64,000 nucleotides of DNA from WHUA01 sp963711215. GTDB lineage: Bacteria; Pseudomonadota; Alphaproteobacteria; UBA8366. The stretch spans positions 1-64,000 of the forward strand of contig CAVQDH010000005.1 in the NCBI GenBank assembly GCA_963711215.1. Reading direction: 5' to 3'. Of the stretch, positions 57,432-64,000 are shown in pieces. Within the stretch, counting starts at the first letter, position 1. Every line of letters begins with the position of its first letter. Made by a program: the position numbers and the translations under genes. Below the pieces are notes generated by a model that made no database searches, was not told the DNA's origin, and saw nothing but the letters and a program-made list of their open reading frames with translations.

Positions 57432-58357
57432 TCGATCGTATCCCTTCGCATATAGGGGGTGAACCACCGCGGATCGGTGCGGTATTCGATGCTGCCGTCC
57501 GCATGCAGCCGCGCCGTGGCGCGCCGCGACGAAAGGCAGAAGCTGTGCACGCTCATCGGCATGCCGCCGGTATGGGTGTAGCCGACCTCGATGTGGCAAT
57601 CGACGACCATGGACTTGCCGACGAAGCCCATCGGGCCCATGCCGATGTTGTTGCCCATGTTCTCCAGCTCTTTCTCGAGCGCGGCGATCTGCGGGTCGGG
57701 ATTGGCCTCGCCCACGGTGCGCAGGCACGCCGCCTGCTTGCCGAGCGTCATCGCCACGTCCTTGCTGCCGCCGAGGCCGATGCCGACGATCGCCGGCTGG
57801 CACGCGAGGCCGCGCCGGCCGAACTCGTACATCACGTCGAGAAAGAATTTCTTGATGCCGTCGATGCCATCGCCCGGGAACAGCATGCGGTAGTCGCTGC
57901 CGAACAGGCCGCCCTTGTGCACCGTCGTTATGTCGACCCAATCGGCGTCCGGCTCGAACGAGTAGTCGATCTCGGGCGCGTTGATGCCAACGTTGTTGTT
58001 GTTGTCGTGCCGGCTGAGCGGGTGCACGCGGTTCGGACGCAGCGGCACCTCATGGGTCGCCTCGGCGGTGGCGAGCCGCAGCATGTGCTCGAGCGCGACG
58101 AAGCCGCCCTCGACCTGCGCCTCGTTGCCGGCCTTGACGAAATAGCGCGGCACGCCGGTATCGGCGCACATCGCGCGGCGGTCTTCCTCGGCGGCGTCCC
58201 AATTCTCCAGCATCGACAGCAGGACGAAGCGGCTGAGCTCCTCCTGCTCCTTTTCGACCATCTTCTCGATGCCGTGCTTGTAGTCGCGGGGAATTTCGAT
58301 CGCCGCGCGGGACATGATTTCCTTGCCCGCATCGAGGATCTGCTTCTTACCGATCAT
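57395..58357 (-). CDS. Class I fumarase/tartrate dehydratase, alpha subunit
   Basis: N-terminal-type subunit of 320 residues carrying the [4Fe-4S] cluster ligands, with Cys in MCADTGVPRYFV (about residue 64) and others in ACQPAIVGIGLGGSKD and CHIEVGY. RPNRVHPLSRHDNNNNVG marks the substrate site. Class I fumarases are oxygen-sensitive; the two-subunit form occurs in many anaerobes and alphaproteobacteria. It starts 12 bp after the flavoprotein gene. Conversion of fumarate made by the neighbouring dehydrogenase to malate is a natural reading; tartrate or a substituted fumarate is the alternative. Confidence 0.9.
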   Translation of the reverse strand: MIGKKQILDAGKEIMSRAAIEIPRDYKHGIEKMVEKEQEELSRFVLLSMLENWDAAEEDRRAMCADTGVPRYFVKAGNEAQVEGGFVALEHMLRLATAEATHEVPLRPNRVHPLSRHDNNNNVGINAPEIDYSFEPDADWVDITTVHKGGLFGSDYRMLFPGDGIDGIKKFFLDVMYEFGRRGLACQPAIVGIGLGGSKDVAMTLGKQAACLRTVGEANPDPQIAALEKELENMGNNIGMGPMGFVGKSMVVDCHIEVGYTHTGGMPMSVHSFCLSSRRATARLHADGSIEYRTDPRWFTPYMRRDTIEWSATETARAAG

Positions 58358-58369
58358 GGTGCTTTCCTC

Positions 58370-60103
58370 TCATTCCGCGGCGTCGTCCGCGAGAAGGCTC
58401 TGGCCCGGCCGGATCCGGGTAAATGCCACGGGGATGGTATCTATCGAAATAGCGCCATCCCGCAGCCGGACAACCGTGTTGGCCGAGGTATCGAGATCGC
58501 GCGTTTCGGGGAAATCCTCGCGGAAATGCGCGCCGCGCGAATCCTCGCGCGCGATCGCCGCTTCGGCAATGGCGCGGCCGACCAGGATCTGGCTTTCCAC
58601 GTTGAGCCAGTCATGCCAGGTGAGATTGAAGGCCCGGCCACTCTCGGCGACGCCGGTGGCCCGCAGCTCCTGCTCCAGCTCGTCCAATCCCGCGAGCCCC
58701 CGCCTCAGACCCTCCGCGGTGCGCATGATCCCGACTTCGTCCCACATCAGGTTGTGCAGCTTGAGGCGCAGCTCGCTGACATTGCCGCCGCTGTTCGAGA
58801 AGGGCAGCAAGCAGCGCGCCACGGTCTCCCCGATCACCGCCTCGTCGGGCTCGGCGAGCCCGCCCTCGCGGCGCAGCCAGCCCGGCATGACGTCGCCCGC
58901 GACGCCGCCGAACACCGTGGAGTTGGCGACGCCGTTGCCGCCGAGCCGGTTCGCGCCATGCGCGCCGCCGGCATCCTCACCGGCGACGAACACGCCCGGG
59001 ATCTCGGTGAAGCAGTTCTCGTCGAACTTGATGCCGCCCATCATGTAATGCGCGGTGGGCACGACCTCGACCAGCCCTTTGACGAGGTCGGAGCCGACGT
59101 CGCGGCAACGGTCGACCATGCCCTTGAACTGCTGGATGACCATGCGTGAATCGAGATGCGCCATGGTGATGAACAGCCCGCCGTTGGGCCCGGTGCGGCC
59201 CTGGCGCATCACCTCGTACATCCCACGGCTGACGATGTCGCGCGTCGCCCGCTCACCGCGCTCGTCGAACTCATGCATGAAACGCTGCTTGCTGCCGTCC
59301 AGCAGGTACCCGCCCGCGCCGCGCAGGCCTTCCTCGATGATCGTGCCGGTGATGCGCGTGTCCTCGCCCGCCACCAGCCCGGTCGGATGGAACTGCACCA
59401 TCTCCATGTCGATCAGCGGCAGCCCAAGCCGGAGCGCCATCGCCATGCCGTCGCAGGACTTGTCGCCCGACGGCGTGTGGAACTTGTACATCGACGGTCC
59501 GCCGCCGGTGCCGATCATCACCGCCTTGGCCTGGACGAACAGGAAATCGCCCGTCCGCATGTCGATCATCAAGACGCCGGAGATGCGCGAGCCGTCGCGG
59601 GACGGCACCAGCGCCACCGCGCGATGCTCCTCCAGCCGGTGGATGCCGCGGGCCCAGACCTGCTCCGCCAGCCGGCTGATGATCTCGATGCCGGTCAGGC
59701 TGCCCTTGTGGACCGTGCGGTCGAAGGTCTGGCCTGCGAACGCCTTCTGATGGATCGTGCCGTCCGGATTGCGGTCGAAGAAGCAGCCGAGATCGTTTTC
59801 AAGCTCGTGAACCCGCTCGACCGCGACGTTCACGAGCTTCCAGGCGATCTCCTGGTTGTTCAGCCACTTGCCGCCATGGATCGTGTCCATGAAATGCCGC
59901 TCGACGGAATCTTCCTTGGCGATCGCGACGTTGTAGCCGCCCTGCACCATGCGGGTGCAGCCGCACTTGCCGAGCAGCCCCTTGACCGCGACGGTGATCG
60001 ACAGGTCCGGGTCGGCCTTGTGCGCATGCAGCGCCGCGAACAGGCCGGCGCCGCCGCTGCCGAGAATGAGGATATCGGTGCTCGTGCGTGCTATCTGCGC
60101 CAT
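58370..60103 (-). CDS. SdhA/FrdA-like flavoprotein, covalent-FAD His replaced by Cys
   Basis: Flavoprotein subunit of 577 residues. FAD motif ILGSGGAGLFAAL (about 13-25), MVQFHPTG at about 245, GEDAGGAHGANRLGGN near 370 and a C-terminal helical domain match SdhA/FrdA. The His that binds FAD covalently in E. coli SdhA (S-H-T-V-x-x-Q-G-G) is C49 here (GCTRMVQGG), so the FAD should be non-covalent or differently attached. That makes it a less typical dehydrogenase; fumarate reductase or oxidation of a substituted succinate is possible. It follows the two membrane subunits and precedes the fumarase genes. Confidence 0.87.
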   Translation of the reverse strand: MAQIARTSTDILILGSGGAGLFAALHAHKADPDLSITVAVKGLLGKCGCTRMVQGGYNVAIAKEDSVERHFMDTIHGGKWLNNQEIAWKLVNVAVERVHELENDLGCFFDRNPDGTIHQKAFAGQTFDRTVHKGSLTGIEIISRLAEQVWARGIHRLEEHRAVALVPSRDGSRISGVLMIDMRTGDFLFVQAKAVMIGTGGGPSMYKFHTPSGDKSCDGMAMALRLGLPLIDMEMVQFHPTGLVAGEDTRITGTIIEEGLRGAGGYLLDGSKQRFMHEFDERGERATRDIVSRGMYEVMRQGRTGPNGGLFITMAHLDSRMVIQQFKGMVDRCRDVGSDLVKGLVEVVPTAHYMMGGIKFDENCFTEIPGVFVAGEDAGGAHGANRLGGNGVANSTVFGGVAGDVMPGWLRREGGLAEPDEAVIGETVARCLLPFSNSGGNVSELRLKLHNLMWDEVGIMRTAEGLRRGLAGLDELEQELRATGVAESGRAFNLTWHDWLNVESQILVGRAIAEAAIAREDSRGAHFREDFPETRDLDTSANTVVRLRDGAISIDTIPVAFTRIRPGQSLLADDAAE

Positions 60104-60121
60104 CAGCCGCTCCCGTGTCCG

Positions 60122-60469
60122 TTAGAACGCACGCATGAGGAAGATCAGCCCGGCGGCGAAAGCCACCCCGGCCATGATCGCGATCAGCGTCTTCTGCCAG
60201 TCCCGCCAGGGCAAGAACTCGATCGCCAGCAGCCGCACGCCGCCCGTCATATGCGCTGCCAGCAGCACCACCAGGACGGTCTCGGCGAACTTGACCAGCG
60301 GCATCTCGGTCCAGCTGAGGAACGTGTCGAGCTTGGCCGCCCCTTGCAGCGCCAGCCCCAGGACGTAGAGGTGCGCCGGCAGGAAAATCGCCAGCCCGAG
60401 GCCTGAAATCCGATGAACCAGAAAGGCCCAATAGGCCGGGTGGTTCCGCGTCGCCATCGCCTGGTTCAT
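60122..60469 (-). CDS. Succinate dehydrogenase-like membrane anchor (SdhC/D type)
   Basis: Small membrane subunit of 115 residues with three predicted helices. LVHRISGLGLAIFLPAHLYVL (about 17-37) carries the H-R-x-S-G quinone-site motif of SdhC proteins, and AHMTGGVRLLAIEF (about 71-84) holds a candidate heme-ligand His. It overlaps the preceding anchor gene by 4 bp and is followed by the flavoprotein gene after 18 bp. Confidence 0.82.
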   Translation of the reverse strand: MNQAMATRNHPAYWAFLVHRISGLGLAIFLPAHLYVLGLALQGAAKLDTFLSWTEMPLVKFAETVLVVLLAAHMTGGVRLLAIEFLPWRDWQKTLIAIMAGVAFAAGLIFLMRAF

Positions 60470-60801
60470 GTGACCGCCCCCACCGCGCGGAAACCGAGCA
60501 CGAGGACCAGGAGACAGAAGGCGACGGCGGCGGCGTTCAGGCTGCGCCCGCGCCAGGATGTCATCTCGCGGACGATGCTCCGGAGGCCGATCGAGCCGTG
60601 CACCGCGGCCGCGGCGACGAACAAGCCGTAAAACAGCATCCAGAACAGGCTGCCTTGCGTGCGCCCGAGGATCTCCGCCGCCGTAAGCCCGCCGCGAATG
60701 GCATAGAGGATGGTCACCAGATGAATCAGCACGATCGGCGCCAGCACCATCGCGCTCACGCGCTGCGCCATGTACAGCCAGAGCTCGAGGCGGGTCGTCA
60801 T
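60466..60801 (-). CDS. Succinate dehydrogenase-like membrane anchor, second subunit
   Basis: Membrane subunit of 111 residues with three predicted helices and the pattern YMAQRVSAMVLAPIVLIHLVTI (about 9-30) with R-x-S and a His, and VHGSIGLRSIV with another candidate His. It forms the heterodimeric anchor with the following gene. It overlaps the stop of the iron-sulfur subunit gene (ATGA). Confidence 0.8.
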   Translation of the reverse strand: MTTRLELWLYMAQRVSAMVLAPIVLIHLVTILYAIRGGLTAAEILGRTQGSLFWMLFYGLFVAAAAVHGSIGLRSIVREMTSWRGRSLNAAAVAFCLLVLVLGFRAVGAVT

Positions 60802-61532
60802 ATGTCGCCCTTCAGCGCAGCAACGAGGGTCGCCCGCTTCAAGCCCGCGATGGACGCGGTCGGGTTCAGCCCCTTCGGGCAGTATGTGGTGCAGTTCTGG
60901 TGGCTGTGGCAGGCGTGGCAGCCGGCGTCCACCGCGACGGCGGCAAGATGCCCGTTGCGGTCGGCATCGCGCACGTCATTGACCAGCGTCCAGGCCCGGT
61001 TGAGCTGGGCGGGGCCGAGATAATCGGGGTTCCAGCTGACCACGTCGCAGGCGGCATAGCATACCGCGCAACCGATGCATTCGATGCCGGCGCTCGCCGC
61101 CTTGCGCTCCTTGCTGTCCGGCGCCACGGTGGCGAATTCCTGCGACCCGGGCTCGCTCGGCACGAAGCCGCCGCCCGCCTTCTGCCATTTGTCGAAGAAA
61201 ACGGTCATGTCCGCGGCCAGGTCCTTGATGACCGGGAGGTTGCGCAGCGGCGCCAGGCGAAGCTTGCCTTCCTTGGTGACCTTGGAGGCGATCGTACGGC
61301 AGGTCCAGCGGGGCGCGCCGTTCACCATCATGGCGCAAGATCCGCACATGCCGATCCGGCAGGAGAAACGGTAGGATACGGTCGCGTCGAGCCGCCGCTG
61401 GATATAGCTGACGACGTCGAGGATCGTCTGTTTTTCCCGGTGCGGCACCGAATAGGTCTGGAAGAATCCATCTTCGCGACCGCGCCACACCTCGACCGTC
61501 AGCGCGCCGTCCCTCAGCTCTTCCTGCGCCAC
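60798..61532 (-). CDS. Succinate dehydrogenase/fumarate reductase iron-sulfur subunit
   Basis: Iron-sulfur subunit of 244 residues. The [2Fe-2S] ligands are in CRIGMCGSCAM and WTC (about 58-82), the [4Fe-4S] ligands in CIGCAVCYAAC (about 152-162), and the [3Fe-4S] set in CHSHQNCTTYCPKGLNP (about 208-224), which is closer to SdhB than to FrdB. It passes electrons from the flavin to the membrane quinone. First gene of the operon order B-C-D-A-fumarase alpha-beta, which differs from the housekeeping sdhCDAB order and suggests a specialised second system. Confidence 0.9.
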   Translation of the reverse strand: MAQEELRDGALTVEVWRGREDGFFQTYSVPHREKQTILDVVSYIQRRLDATVSYRFSCRIGMCGSCAMMVNGAPRWTCRTIASKVTKEGKLRLAPLRNLPVIKDLAADMTVFFDKWQKAGGGFVPSEPGSQEFATVAPDSKERKAASAGIECIGCAVCYAACDVVSWNPDYLGPAQLNRAWTLVNDVRDADRNGHLAAVAVDAGCHACHSHQNCTTYCPKGLNPTASIAGLKRATLVAALKGDI

Positions 61533-61991
61533 TTTTCCTCCTCGGGACCGGGCTCAAGGCCCCGTCGCCACAGCACAAGTCTTTCGCACGACATAGCAGG
61601 TCCCCGGCCGTCCCAGCAAGCCGGGACCGGACCGGCAATCGGCCCGCATCGGCGGGATCATGAACTCGTCAACAATATTGGCGACAATATTTCCAAGCCG
61701 TGCGCGAAAGGCAATAAAAATCCGCGGCCGGGCCTCACCGGATCGGAGGCCGGTTCGACGGGCGCCGCTGCCCATCGCGTCGTGGAAGACGCCATCCGGC
61801 ATGGTGCGATATACCGCTTCGATTGCAGCCCCAACCGTGGACAATTTTGTCGGCAATGACCTCGTGGGCCTATACTGAGACGCCGTTACCGTCGTTGGCG
61901 GGCGCGATGATGAGTCGCACGCCTGCGGCAATTCGTCTAACATGTCCGCAATAGCCTCAACAAAAGCATACGGACTACAGGGAGATCCCTC
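61533..61991. other. Intergenic region between divergent operons
   Basis: About 460 bp between the dehydrogenase operon (minus) and the NitT/TauT-type transporter (plus). Short ORFs here look spurious. AGGGAGA lies 7 nt before the plus-strand ATG at 61992. I see no clear operator, RNA gene or repeat. Confidence 0.4.
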
Positions 61992-63008
61992 ATGAAACGA
62001 GCGACTTTGCTAAAAGCCGTAACCGCGCCTGCGCTCGCAGCCGTCGTTGCTGCCGCCATCGCGGCGCCGGCCGCCGCGGAAACCGACAAGGTGCGTCTCG
62101 CGGAGCAATTCGGCTTGCTCTATGTGCCGCTGAACGTCGTCGTCGAAAGAAAGCTCATCCAAAAGCACGCCAAGATGCTTGGCCTGCCAGAGCCCAAGGT
62201 CGAGCTCTACAAGATCAGCGGCGGCGCGAACATCAACAAGGCGCTCCTCGCCAAACAGCTCGATTTCGGCGCGGCCGGCGTCGGCCCGGCGCTCAAGCTC
62301 TGGGGCAAGACGAAAGGGCGGTTCAGAGCAGCGTTCGACATGACGCACATGCCGTTGAAGCTCATCACGAACGACCCGAAGGTCAAGAAGATCGAAGACT
62401 ATCTGACCGTCCAGGACCACAAGATCGCAACGCCGGCGGCGAAGGTCTCGATCCAGGCGGTCGTCCTGGAAATGGCCGCGGAGCGCATCTGGCACAAGGC
62501 GGACAAGCTCGACCACCTGGTCGTCTCCATGAAGCACCCGACGGCACTTGCCGCAATTCTGTCCGGCGGACAGGCGGTGAAGAGCCATTTCGCGACGCTC
62601 CCCTACTCCTATCAGGAGCTCAAGAGCGGCAAGGCGCATGAGGTCACCAATTCCTACAAGCTGCTCGGCGGCGAGCACTCAACGCTGGTGATGATCGCCG
62701 GGAAGGATTTCAAGGAAGAAAACCCGAAGACCTATCAGGCGGTCTTCGATGCCTTCCTGGAATCCTACGATTGGATCAACAAGAATCCGGCCGAGGCGGC
62801 AAAGATCTTCATCCATGCCACGAAGTCGAAGCTCGACCCGGCGGCGGTGAAAGCCATGATCTCGGACAAGGAAGAGATCCACTACAGCAGCGAGCCCGAG
62901 AAAACGATGTTGTTCGCCAAATTCCTCCACAGCATCGGCGATATTCCCGAGGCCAAGAGCTGGAAGGATTATTACTGGGACAACAACTACAAAATGAACG
63001 GCAGCTGA
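61992..63008 (+). CDS. NitT/TauT-type ABC substrate-binding protein
   Basis: Periplasmic binding protein of 338 residues. A signal peptide with a long Ala-rich core ends at AAAET (about residue 30). The mature part has EQFGLLYVPLNVVVERKLIQKHA (about 37-59), then NINKALLAKQLDFGAAGVGPAL, the standard SsuA/TauA/ThiY-like layout. Substrate could be a sulfonate, pyrimidine precursor, aromatic acid or similar. The ATPase gene follows after 3 bp. Confidence 0.87.
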   Translation: MKRATLLKAVTAPALAAVVAAAIAAPAAAETDKVRLAEQFGLLYVPLNVVVERKLIQKHAKMLGLPEPKVELYKISGGANINKALLAKQLDFGAAGVGPALKLWGKTKGRFRAAFDMTHMPLKLITNDPKVKKIEDYLTVQDHKIATPAAKVSIQAVVLEMAAERIWHKADKLDHLVVSMKHPTALAAILSGGQAVKSHFATLPYSYQELKSGKAHEVTNSYKLLGGEHSTLVMIAGKDFKEENPKTYQAVFDAFLESYDWINKNPAEAAKIFIHATKSKLDPAAVKAMISDKEEIHYSSEPEKTMLFAKFLHSIGDIPEAKSWKDYYWDNNYKMNGS

Positions 63009-63011
63009 TTC

Positions 63012-63854
63012 ATGGCTGACGTGGCGACACGAACGGCGGGGATAGCCCCCGCCGCTCATGCGCCGGAACCCATCCTCGACGTTTCCGGCGTAACCCTGCA
63101 ATACAAGACCAAAGAGCACCTCATCACGGCGACCTACCGGGTGAGCTTCAAGGTCTTCAAATCCGACCGCTTCGTTCTGCTGGGGCCGTCCGGCTGCGGC
63201 AAGTCGACCCTGCTGAAAGGCGTCGCCGGCTACATGAAGCCGGTCGAGGGGCAGATGAAGCTGAAAGGGCACGTCATCAGCGAGCCGGGACCGGACCGCG
63301 TGATGGTGTTCCAGGAATTCGACCAGCTTCTGCCGTGGAAGACGGTCAAGCAGAACATCACATTCGCCCTGCTGAACGGCGGAAAATGCCGGAACAGGCG
63401 GGAGGCCGACGACATTGCGATGGACTACATCCGCAAGGTCAAGCTGGAGCGTTTCGAAGATACCTATCCGCACATGCTGTCCGGCGGCATGAAGCAGCGC
63501 GTGGCGATCGCCCGCGGCATGGCGATGGAGCCGGACATCCTGCTGATGGACGAGCCCTTCGCCGCACTCGACGCGCTGACCCGCCGGCAGATGCAGGACG
63601 AGCTGCTGCAGCTCTGGGAAGACACCAAGTTCACGGTCCTGTTCGTCACCCATTCCATCGAGGAGGCGGTGATCGTCGGCAGCCGCATCCTTATTCTGTC
63701 GCCGCATCCGGGCCAGGTGAAGGCCGAGCTCAACGCGCACCACTACTCGCACGAAAACATGGACACCGAGGGATTCGCGACGCTGCAGCGCCGCATCCAC
63801 ACCATGATCTTCGCCGACCGCGTCCTCGAAGACGAGACCTTGCCGAATGTCTGA
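63012..63854 (+). CDS. NitT/TauT-type ABC ATPase
   Basis: ATPase of 280 residues, SsuB/TauB type. Walker A GPSGCGKST at about residue 58, Q-loop VFQEFDQLLPWKTV, signature LSGGMKQRVAIARGM (about 155), Walker B LLMDEPFAALDALTR and switch VTHSIEEAV. It energises uptake with the binding protein upstream and the permease that starts inside its 3' end. Confidence 0.92.
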   Translation: MADVATRTAGIAPAAHAPEPILDVSGVTLQYKTKEHLITATYRVSFKVFKSDRFVLLGPSGCGKSTLLKGVAGYMKPVEGQMKLKGHVISEPGPDRVMVFQEFDQLLPWKTVKQNITFALLNGGKCRNRREADDIAMDYIRKVKLERFEDTYPHMLSGGMKQRVAIARGMAMEPDILLMDEPFAALDALTRRQMQDELLQLWEDTKFTVLFVTHSIEEAVIVGSRILILSPHPGQVKAELNAHHYSHENMDTEGFATLQRRIHTMIFADRVLEDETLPNV

Positions 63855-64000
63855 TAAGGCGCTTGCCGAGACGTCAGGGATATACGTTAGACCGGAGTTC
63901 GTGAACACGAACCTCGGCGTCGCGGTGGTCGGCGATATCCAGCGGCCGCTAACGCTGCTCGAGCGGATCACCGAGGTCGAGCCCGTCCGCAAGTTCGCCG
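63847..64000 (+). CDS. NitT/TauT-type ABC permease, 5' part only
   Basis: The frame opens with ATG at 63847, overlapping the ATPase stop by 8 bp, and runs to the end of the window (51 codons seen). The visible N-terminus (SDKALAETSGIYVRPEF, then PLTLLERITEVEPVRKF) is a soluble extension before the first membrane helix, as in many permeases of this group. Position is the main evidence. Confidence 0.7.
   Translation, partial: MSDKALAETSGIYVRPEFVNTNLGVAVVGDIQRPLTLLERITEVEPVRKFA

Overview
This 64 kb window is GC-rich bacterial chromosome. It most resembles an alphaproteobacterium, probably a Rhodospirillales-type organism. That placement is an inference from gene content: many polar amino acid, peptide and NitT/TauT-type ABC transporters, MmgE/PrpD proteins, a TorF-type outer membrane protein and a SelA/SelB/tRNA-Sec locus. 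No rRNA gene or phylogenetic marker was analysed.

Layout. (1) 1-7465, minus strand: a compact, overlapping operon resembling aryl-polyene or xanthomonadin-type pigment clusters (ACP, COG4648 membrane protein, AMP-ligase, FabZ-like dehydratase, LpxL-like acyltransferase, LolA-like protein, MMPL exporter, ketosynthase). It runs off the left edge. (2) 7.7-13.7 kb: a lipoprotein and a loose catabolic set (MmgE/PrpD, two SDRs, an EthD-like protein, a frameshifted DUF4326 gene, an Asp/Glu racemase). (3) 13.7-19.8 kb, minus: phosphonate biosynthesis (phosphonopyruvate decarboxylase; PEP mutase fused to a nucleotidyltransferase) downstream of a GltIJKL-type transporter. (4) 20.2-26.6 kb, plus: a peptide ABC importer with a fused DppD-DppF ATPase, and a metallophosphoesterase. 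(5) 26.6-35.2 kb: MmgE/PrpD, a TPR-oxygenase protein, a DMT permease, inorganic pyrophosphatase, acyltransferase 3, an MFS remnant fused to a duplicated ppa 5' end, and an ArsR regulator divergent from a serine/threonine dehydratase. (6) 35.2-41.9 kb: an efflux unit (tandem ABC exporter plus MFS) with a divergent LysR gene, then Hsp20. (7) 41.9-54.8 kb: the most interesting part, described below. (8) 54.8-64 kb: a 1.1 kb non-coding stretch, TorF-type porin, a succinate dehydrogenase-like operon joined to a two-subunit class I fumarase/tartrate dehydratase, and the start of a NitT/TauT-type ABC transporter.

The selenium region. At 46625-47176 (minus) two apparent small ORFs are one gene. They are separated by an in-frame TGA that falls exactly at the Sec position of a U-G-S-C motif, followed by T-S-C-C. 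About 4 kb away are tRNA-Sec (51297-51391, anticodon TCA, encoded CCA), selB and selA. The UGSC gene follows a larger conserved partner gene and precedes a dehydrogenase gene and four tandem alpha/beta-hydrolase genes, all on one strand with a LysR regulator divergent. I read this as a LysR-controlled, selenocysteine-dependent catabolic operon of unknown substrate. The UGSC family is already known as a selenoprotein family; its function, and this particular gene set, I cannot place.

Caution on sequence quality: at least twelve otherwise convincing genes carry single-base frameshifts, mostly one extra base and often in short C or G runs. One gene carries two compensating shifts. This suggests indel errors in the sequence rather than mass gene decay. 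Affected genes are annotated as full-length CDS with the shift position stated.
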